5,206 nucleotides of DNA from Trebonia sp. (GTDB taxonomy: Bacteria > Actinomycetota > Actinomycetes > Streptosporangiales > Streptosporangiaceae), in the NCBI GenBank assembly GCA_030038035.1, contig JASHPP010000714.1, forward strand, positions 1-5,206, in the 5' to 3' direction. Position numbers and translations under genes: made by a program. The notes below the pieces were generated by a model. That model did no database searches. It was not told the origin of the DNA and saw only the letters and a program-made list of their open reading frames with translations. How positions within the stretch are numbered: the first letter of the stretch is position 1; each line of letters starts with the position of its first letter. This document shows positions 1 through 5,206 of the stretch, piece by piece.

Positions 1-959
<959 letters not shown>

Positions 960-1035
960 GCTGCACGCGACGGGGAACTTGAGGCCGCGGGATAGAAAGT
1001 GCGCTCCTGGGGGAATGGCGGTCAGCCAGCGATGA

Positions 1036-1081
1036 CGGGCGATGCGCTAGCGGACCAGAGTGGTGGTAGCATCGCAGCCCG
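1036..1081. terminator. candidate bidirectional hairpin terminator between convergent genes
   Basis: The arm CGGGCGATGC (1036-1045) can pair with GCATC (1069-1073) plus GCCCG (1077-1081), leaving a 3-nt bulge. An alternative is the perfect 7-bp pairing GCGATGC/GCATCGC. A small inner stem ACCA/TGGT with loop GAG sits inside. There is no U-tract on either strand, as is common for actinobacterial hairpin terminators. Its place, 76 bp after the ABC gene stop and 26 bp after the stop of the opposing nuclease gene, fits a shared terminator. The rest of the gap (960-1106) shows nothing else I can support. Confidence 0.4.
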
Positions 1082-1106
1082 CCCAGATCCGGCATGGTTG
1101 GTTGGT

Positions 1107-1838
1107 TCAGATTTTGCGGATGTTGCCGACGGCAGTTTCATAAAGATCGAAGTTGCGTTGTCCGACGAGTTCGACTAGCTCGGTCAGTGCTTGGTCGATA
1201 TCTACGGTTTGTGTCTGGTCTGCGACGTGGTAGCAGTCGATTTTCGGGTTGAATGGATTGGGGTCCACGAGCAGCAGGTAGAGCCTTTCGAATTGTTCCT
1301 CGCGTCCCGCTGGATCCTGGCGTCCGGTGAACAAGCGAAGGCGGGGGAATGCGTTCTCGAAGGTGCTGCGGCGCTTGTCGGTGTAGTCATCGGCGGCTTG
1401 GGCGTCGAGGAAGAGCCAGCCTGACAGAACAGCGTAAGGGAAACGGCGGTGGAGAGTGACGGCTTCGACCGTGAGGTCACCGCGCCGGTTAGTCAGATTC
1501 TTCTGGAAATTTCCAGACTTGGAATCCCTGAACATAATGGTCTTGACGGAGCAAGCGAGCATTAGGCCGGATTCCTCGGTTGCCCAGGTGACGTCAACGC
1601 GTTTCGCCCCGATTCCGCCCGCGAGGCGGCGTTCTGCGCCGGAAAGGCCTATGTCCCCAGGGCCGGCAGGGCGAGCTTCGGTCATCCCACGGCGTCGCAA
1701 TTCATCGGCGAAAGCGAGCGCGAGATTGTTGGACAGCTTCCCAACCCAAGGGTTTTTCTGGCCCTGGGGGGCATCGTCTGGAGGCTTGGGGCCAGCAGCT
1801 TTGATGGCCTGGGTCAGTAGGTCATCGATTTGTGTCAC
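1107..1838 (-). CDS. putative Type II restriction endonuclease (PD-(D/E)XK-like)
   Basis: This 243-residue soluble protein is the likely nuclease partner of the DNA methyltransferase encoded just upstream. I do not recognise a named enzyme. A plausible PD-(D/E)XK core is seen: D82 in AKRVDVTW, then after a short hairpin S97-V98-K99 in LACSVKT, in the D...(E/S)xK pattern, followed by NFQKNLTNRRGDL (110-122), which resembles the segment after the active site in similar methyltransferase-linked proteins. The N-terminal part (NPWVGKLSNNLALAFADEL, 29-47) looks helical. There is no signal peptide or membrane segment. The start is GTG (1838-1836), with GGGGAAG upstream as a possible ribosome site. 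It overlaps the methyltransferase stop by 17 bp, so translation is probably coupled and the nuclease is made after the methylase. AT-containing third positions are frequent, unlike the flanking genes. The nuclease function is inferred from motif and context. It could instead be an accessory protein of the methylase, and the cut site is unknown. Confidence 0.65.
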   Translation of the reverse strand: MTQIDDLLTQAIKAAGPKPPDDAPQGQKNPWVGKLSNNLALAFADELRRRGMTEARPAGPGDIGLSGAERRLAGGIGAKRVDVTWATEESGLMLACSVKTIMFRDSKSGNFQKNLTNRRGDLTVEAVTLHRRFPYAVLSGWLFLDAQAADDYTDKRRSTFENAFPRLRLFTGRQDPAGREEQFERLYLLLVDPNPFNPKIDCYHVADQTQTVDIDQALTELVELVGQRNFDLYETAVGNIRKI

Positions 1839-3519
1839 GGGGGCTGCTTCCCCGCGCAGTGCGACGCGCGGTCAGTTCGGCATGGGCTTCGCGGAGGTCC
1901 CGGACGGCGGCGCGGCTTAGGCCGAGTTCCCCGATGAGGATTACGTTGTCCACCAGTCGGACAGCCTCCATGAGGCGCGCGTTGCGTAGGTGCGTCGCCA
2001 GCTGAGGTCGCAGGGCGGTCAGTGCCGTGCACGTTGCCTCAATGAGCGCGGGTGAGGGGACAGGGAGGCGATCAGCCTCTTTCGGCTCGAGTTTGAGCAT
2101 GCCGCCTCCGTAGGACCGGCCCACAGTCTCGGCTCCGAGCAAGGTCACCGTGTTAAGGGCTGCTAGCGGCAGAAGGCCGCGGCCGCGGTGGCGGAGCGCG
2201 GGATTGAGGTAAACGCCGTGGACGGAGTTGAGGTGGTGGGCTTTAGCTGAGTTGGCGCATAGACGAGGCGTATCCGCGTTCATGTAGGTGAGCAGCAGGT
2301 CAGCCGGGGGAACGAAGGGCGTTCGCCACCACGGGCTCCGGACTCGGCATTTGTACGCGCGGTCGACGCCGATGGCCTCGCCCTGCGCGATGTAGTCGCG
2401 GGCAGCAGGTGAGGGCTCGTCAGCGGGCCGGAAGAGCCACGTCGCCGAGCCAGTTTGCCCGAGTTCAGTGAGGGCTGATTGGGTGAAAGACAGGCCGCGG
2501 AGGTGACGTGACCCAGGTGGGGAAACGGGGATCAGGTCCATCGGCCGGAGCCGGAGGTCAGCGACTTTCTGCGGACTCAGCGCGAAGTATCGGTTGTTTC
2601 CAGTGACCATGCCGAGGGTGGTTTCTCCCCAGGTCTGGAGCGGCGAGAATTGTGCGCTAGCCGCAAGGTCTGCATAAGCAGTGAGGGCCTTGGCCGAGAG
2701 AAGGGATGGTGTCCACTTGCTCTCCGGAGCGTCTGGCCGCCATAGCCGTGGAAGGAGCGCCGTTGGGAGGTCGTCTGCATTGCGGGCCTGGTAGATGCGG
2801 CAATGCTCCGTCGGGCCGTTCGCGTAGTCGTCCGCCATCAGCAAAACGACTTCCTCGAGCACACCTGGGAAGACGCGCTCCTCGAAGAGCACCAGACCCA
2901 CGCGAGCGAACTTCTCCATGAGCATTCGGCGGATGCCGGCCGCGTAGTTCACTGTAAGCAGCTCAGCGGGTAGCACTAGGGCAAGGCGTCCCCCAGGCTT
3001 TAGGAACAATGACGCGTGGACAGTGAAAGCTGCCCACGATGAGGCAAGGTTAGTCAGGGCGACGCCAGCGCGAAGGGCGGCTTCACGGGAGCGAGCGCGT
3101 GCGCCGCCAGTGAATTCCTGGTACCGGATGTAGGGAGGGTTACCTATCACAGCATCGTATGAAGCAGTCGGTTTCACGTCGAAGAAGTCGCCGACTTCAA
3201 CGGATGCAGGGATCCCCGCGCTGTTAAGGAGGCTCAGCGCCCTCTGCGCGGATTCGGGGTGCAGTTCGATACCGTCAAGATGTGGAACAGCGACGCTATC
3301 GCGACAGGTATTGGCAAGGCCTGTGAGCTTGCTGGCTGCTGCGAGCAGGAAAGCGGCTTCACCGCAAGATGGCTCGAGAATAGCGTCGGCGGGTGACCTT
3401 ATTGCCCAGTCTGTCAGGAAGCGGGCGAGCGGTTCAGGCGTGAAAAATGCCCCGCGCGCCTTCCGTGGGCTGGGAATACTGCTTGCGGAAGGCGTTGTCA
3501 TAGTTCCGCAGTGTGTCAC
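1822..3519 (-). CDS. gamma-class adenine-N6 DNA methyltransferase, Eco57I/TaqI type, of a Type II R-M system
   Basis: It transfers a methyl group from S-adenosylmethionine to the N6 of adenine in a specific DNA site, protecting the host from the adjacent putative nuclease. Motifs in order (565 residues from the GTG at 3519): motif X GAFFTP (23-28), motif I EPSCGEAAFL (49-58), acidic motif II residue in GIEL (E85), motif III D111 in GDFF, catalytic motif IV NPPY (127-130), then LKPGGRLALVLP (173-184) and VFPGVLEEVVLL (217-228). This motif order marks the gamma class. The C-terminal half is the likely target-recognition region, with LGMVTGNNRYF (302-312), CRVRSPWWRTP (391-401), and GGGMLKLEPKEADRLPVP (471-488). 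The start could be GTG 3519 (GGA 5 nt upstream) or ATG 3501 (GGA 3 nt upstream); homology does not decide. The stop lies inside the nuclease gene. An IS end sits about 36 bp upstream, so the native promoter is probably lost. The length is normal for a stand-alone methylase with its own specificity domain. The recognition site cannot be read. Confidence 0.92.
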   Translation of the reverse strand: MTHCGTMTTPSASSIPSPRKARGAFFTPEPLARFLTDWAIRSPADAILEPSCGEAAFLLAAASKLTGLANTCRDSVAVPHLDGIELHPESAQRALSLLNSAGIPASVEVGDFFDVKPTASYDAVIGNPPYIRYQEFTGGARARSREAALRAGVALTNLASSWAAFTVHASLFLKPGGRLALVLPAELLTVNYAAGIRRMLMEKFARVGLVLFEERVFPGVLEEVVLLMADDYANGPTEHCRIYQARNADDLPTALLPRLWRPDAPESKWTPSLLSAKALTAYADLAASAQFSPLQTWGETTLGMVTGNNRYFALSPQKVADLRLRPMDLIPVSPPGSRHLRGLSFTQSALTELGQTGSATWLFRPADEPSPAARDYIAQGEAIGVDRAYKCRVRSPWWRTPFVPPADLLLTYMNADTPRLCANSAKAHHLNSVHGVYLNPALRHRGRGLLPLAALNTVTLLGAETVGRSYGGGMLKLEPKEADRLPVPSPALIEATCTALTALRPQLATHLRNARLMEAVRLVDNVILIGELGLSRAAVRDLREAHAELTARRTARGSSPRDTNR

Positions 3520-3539
3520 ATGGGTCCGACAACCGGGGG

Positions 3540-3568
3540 CATATGGGACCGTGACGGGTGTGCGTCAG
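3540..3568 (-). promoter_or_regulatory. possible hybrid promoter at the IS/R-M junction
   Basis: On the minus strand CTGACG (3568-3563, inside the IS end) stands 17 bp from CATATG (3545-3540, outside the IS). The spacing suits a sigma-70-type promoter reading into the methyltransferase gene and would start RNA about 15-30 nt before its start codon. The -35 matches 4 of 6 consensus bases, but the -10 matches poorly, so this is only a candidate. Many IS elements create such hybrid promoters with a terminal -35 box. Confidence 0.2.
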
Positions 3569-3580
3569 ATTTGTAGGTAG
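3556..3580 (+). repeat. putative terminal inverted repeat of the IS (one copy)
   Basis: The segment begins GGGTGTGCGTCAGATTTG and lies 28 bp outside the transposase stop codon at 3608-3610. It differs in composition from the GC-rich transposase gene, as IS ends often do. The boundary is inferred from the GGG-type end and from the position between the transposase and the unrelated methyltransferase gene. The exact inner limit is unknown because the partner repeat is outside the window. Confidence 0.45.
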
Positions 3581-3607
3581 GCAAGATCATCTTCGGGTGC
3601 GGGCATG

Positions 3608-4978
3608 TCAGGCGGCTCCTGTCTGGTTGTGACGGTGCTCGTAGAGGGCTTCGTGCTGGCTGCTGGCCTGCGCGCAGCGCAGGGTGATGATGGAGTCGGC
3701 GCCGTTGACGGTCCAGTGCATGCCGGACTGCTTGAGGCGCTGGCCGATGACGGCTTTGCAGCCTGCTTCGACGACGCCGGAGCCGACGAACAGGCCGCGT
3801 GAGCGGAACCAGTGGTAGCGCATGCGGGGTGCGTTGTTGAGGAAGTAGCCGAGTTCCCTGTCGGTCTCGTCCTTCTTGATGCCTTCGAGGGGGTATTCGC
3901 GGACGGCGGCGGCGATGCCGTCGATGTAGCCGTAGTCGAGGTCCTCGAGCCGGGCGGCAAGCCATTCGTCTTTGCGGTCGCCCAGCATGAACTCCAGGGA
4001 GCGGGTCAGGGAGTGCAGGTGCTCGCGGGCGTGGAACAGGTCGACGATGCAGGTGGCCTCGGGGAACGTGGCGGCGGCGAGGTTCCAGATCCAGGCGGCG
4101 CCGTCGCCGATGACGGTGAGCTGGCGGACGTGGTCCGCTCCGCGGCGGATGCCCTCGGCCTTGACCAGGCGCGCGAACGCGGCGGCGGGCTCAAAGGTGG
4201 CGATGTAGCTGGAAGACGCCCTGTCCCGGACCGGGTAGCCGTCGGCGTTCACCTTGTCCTGGGTGAAGAAGACGGCCATCTTGACCTCGCGGGTCCGCGC
4301 GCGGCCGTCCTCGCCCTTGCCGTCCCGCCCGGCGGTCTCCTTTGAGGTCACCGGGACGCCGGTGCCGTCGATCACGGCGTAGAGCTTGTCCGGCAGCGGG
4401 TCCGGCGGCAGCGGGACCAGCTTGCGCCTGGCGATGAGGCCGGCCCGGGAGCGTGACGCGGCGGCCAGGGCGGCGCCGCCGGCCTCGGCTGCCCGCTCGA
4501 CGCGCTTGACGGTCAGGCGGACCCCGGCCAGGTCTTCCAGCAGGCCGGCCGCCTCTGCGAACGGGACCGCGGCCGCAGCCCGGTCGTTCATGGCCGCCAG
4601 GCCTGCCGACATGGACGTTCCCGCCGCGCCGAGCTCGGCGTCGCGAGGGGCCAGGCCGTGCCCGCAACGGGCGCAGTGGTACCAGGCGCGTTCCAGGGTG
4701 ACCGGGCCGAGGACGGTGTCGATCACCTTGTCGCGGTAGGAGACGAACACGGCCTCGTGCCCGTTCCCGCAGGCCACCCTGGAGCCGCGGTAGCCGGGAT
4801 CGGCTGACAGCAGCTCCCCGAGAACCTTCCCGCCGAGCCGCAGCACGCCCACCCGGACCACCGCCTCAGCCGCCGCCAGGCCGGCCCCGCCCGGAGCCAG
4901 CGCCCGCGCAGCCTGCTCCGCCAGCTGCCCTACCTCGGCAGCCCACTTCGCCGCGAGCGCGGCGGAGACCCCCCTTTT
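3608..4978 (-). CDS. ISKra4-family transposase, catalytic DDE part (second frame)
   Basis: It cuts and joins IS ends during transposition. The frame is open from a TGA at 4981-4979 to the TGA at 3610-3608. The first ordinary start codon is GTG 4861 (417 residues from there), but 39 coding-like codons precede it (including ALAAKWAAEVGQLAEQAARA), so the product is probably made by frameshifting from the upstream ORF. Numbering from GTG: zinc-site-like CGNGH (31-35) and CARCGHG (63-69), D165 in YAVIDGTGVP, D253 in VIGDGAAW, a D(2)H motif D274-L-F-H277, E365 in GSGVVEAGC, then KAVIGQRLKQSGMHW (369-383). D165, D253 and E365 fit the DDE triad of the IS256/Mutator-like fold. All catalytic residues seem present and no internal stop is seen in this frame, so the element may still be active. 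An N-terminally short protein from GTG 4861 is the alternative; no convincing ribosome site precedes it. Confidence 0.9.
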   Translation of the reverse strand, partial: KRGVSAALAAKWAAEVGQLAEQAARALAPGGAGLAAAEAVVRVGVLRLGGKVLGELLSADPGYRGSRVACGNGHEAVFVSYRDKVIDTVLGPVTLERAWYHCARCGHGLAPRDAELGAAGTSMSAGLAAMNDRAAAAVPFAEAAGLLEDLAGVRLTVKRVERAAEAGGAALAAASRSRAGLIARRKLVPLPPDPLPDKLYAVIDGTGVPVTSKETAGRDGKGEDGRARTREVKMAVFFTQDKVNADGYPVRDRASSSYIATFEPAAAFARLVKAEGIRRGADHVRQLTVIGDGAAWIWNLAAATFPEATCIVDLFHAREHLHSLTRSLEFMLGDRKDEWLAARLEDLDYGYIDGIAAAVREYPLEGIKKDETDRELGYFLNNAPRMRYHWFRSRGLFVGSGVVEAGCKAVIGQRLKQSGMHWTVNGADSIITLRCAQASSQHEALYEHRHNQTGAA

Positions 4979-5206
4979 TCACCCTCCGGTACGGAGGGCA
5001 AGGACGTGCCGGACACCGGCCGGGCCTCGCAGATCCGCTCGTTCACCTCCGCGATCTGCCGCGAGATCTCAGCGAACTCCGCATGCCGGGCCAGCTCCGC
5101 GCGGACCTTCCCCACCTCTTCCGGCGCCAGCTGCCGCCCGACCGTCTTCCCCCGGCCTCCCGACCGGGTCCACAGCATCCGCGGCCCGTGACCGGGATGA
5201 CCCGGC
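4930..5206 (-). CDS. ISKra4 transposase N-terminal ORF, GKTV/DUF6788-like segment (5' partial)
   Basis: The frame is open from the window edge (first visible residues PGHPGHGPR) through ATG 5178 to the TAG at 4932-4930. The ATG is probably internal, because GP..LWTRS...GKTVGRQLAPEE is a continuous motif typical of the DUF6788-like segment found near recombinases and transposases, with the usual GP just before the W. After it come helical, possibly coiled-coil residues up to ICEARP (about residue 53 from ATG 5178). The tail after EGEK is arginine- and proline-rich and looks non-coding, which supports a switch to the transposase frame there. A -1 shift after the AAA codon at 4977-4975 would join 77 visible codons to 455 transposase codons, giving a fused protein of at least 532 residues. 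The family name is from motif recognition only. Confidence 0.65.
   Translation of the reverse strand, partial: PGHPGHGPRMLWTRSGGRGKTVGRQLAPEEVGKVRAELARHAEFAEISRQIAEVNERICEARPVSGTSLPSVPEGEKGGSPPRSRRSGLPR
4969..4998 (-). other. candidate frameshift/slippage signal: hairpin plus A5G6 run
   Basis: Read on the minus strand, a perfect 7-bp hairpin CCCTCCG-TAC-CGGAGGG (4998-4982) is followed by TG and then AAAAAGGGGGG (4979-4969). The first frame reads GAA AAA GGG GGG; the transposase frame is -1 to it and opens exactly at the A-run, right after a TGA at 4981-4979. The tRNA on A_AAA could slip by one base, or RNA polymerase could add one base on the mixed run. The 3' arm of the hairpin also contains GGAGGG, a Shine-Dalgarno-like element. 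It is not a canonical X_XXY_YYZ heptamer. A one-base deletion that broke the gene would give the same picture. Confidence 0.5.

Larger units (their letters stand above)
3556..5206 (-). mobile_element. ISKra4-family insertion sequence (one end and most of the body; other end outside the window)
   Basis: The transposase is of the ISKra4 family, and both its ORFs read on the minus strand. The end distal to the transposase start is placed at about 3556, where the plus strand begins GGGTGTGCGTCAGA. Inverted repeats starting with GGG are usual in this family as I recall it. The bases just outside, ACCGTGAC (3548-3555), would be one copy of an 8-bp target duplication. The other terminus and second copy lie beyond 5206, so neither the repeat nor the duplication can be verified here. 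The visible length is 1651 bp. The insertion sits between whatever lay upstream and the R-M operon. Confidence 0.75.

Noticed and set aside
1096..1108. Short GGTT triple repeat at the nuclease 3' end
   Set aside because: Three units only, at the stop codon; too short to call a functional repeat.
1456..1920. 154-codon open frame on the plus strand across the nuclease/methylase junction
   Set aside because: It lies opposite two genes with clear motifs and codon structure, and its low-complexity R/S/P composition looks like a shadow.
3516..3965. Minus-strand open frame running from the transposase 3' end across the IS end to the methylase start
   Set aside because: It overlaps conserved transposase residues in another frame and is very R/P-rich; it is a frame shadow and not a fusion of IS and R-M genes.
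3812..4345. 177-codon open frame on the plus strand inside the transposase gene
   Set aside because: It is antisense to the catalytic transposase frame, rich in G, V, A and E as expected for the complement of a GC3-biased gene, and has no recognisable motif.
4191..4667. 158-codon minus-strand frame inside the transposase
   Set aside because: It is R/G-rich, out of frame with the DDE motifs, and has no family resemblance.
4975..4982. GTG at 4982-4980 after GGAGG as a possible transposase start
   Set aside because: The GTG is in the third frame, neither the upstream ORF frame nor the transposase frame, and gives no transposase-like protein.

Overview
The window comes from a high-GC Gram-positive genome, most likely an actinomycete (Streptomyces, Streptosporangiales or a relative). 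The flanking genes use almost only G/C in third codon positions, the ABC ATPase has the actinobacterial MsiK/UgpC look, and the transposase type is common in this group. No rRNA or tRNA is present to fix the genus.

Layout. (1) Positions 1-959, plus strand: the 3' three quarters of a sugar-type ABC transporter ATPase gene whose Walker A part lies before the window. (2) Positions 960-1106: a short convergent intergenic region with a candidate hairpin terminator. (3) Positions 1107-3519, minus strand: a two-gene operon that looks like a Type II restriction-modification (R-M) system. A gamma-class adenine-N6 DNA methyltransferase (upstream gene) overlaps by 17 bp a 243-residue protein with a plausible PD-(D/E)XK nuclease core (downstream gene). 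By eye this operon is visibly less GC-rich and less GC3-biased than both flanks, which suggests horizontal acquisition. (4) From about 3556 to the end of the window, minus strand: one end and most of an ISKra4-family insertion sequence. Its transposase is split over two frames, an N-terminal ORF with a GKTV-type/DUF6788-like segment (4930 to beyond 5206) and the DDE catalytic ORF (open from 4978 to 3608). They overlap at a mixed A5/G6 run preceded by a perfect hairpin, which suggests a -1 frameshift or polymerase slippage.

How the parts interact. The IS end lies only about 36 bp upstream of the methyltransferase start, and the transposase is transcribed toward the R-M operon. The insertion has therefore probably displaced the original promoter region, and R-M expression may depend on IS read-through or on a hybrid promoter at the junction. 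The main points of interest are the uncharacterised R-M pair, the IS-R-M junction and the frameshift region. The ABC gene is ordinary. I do not see an entirely new class of system in this window.
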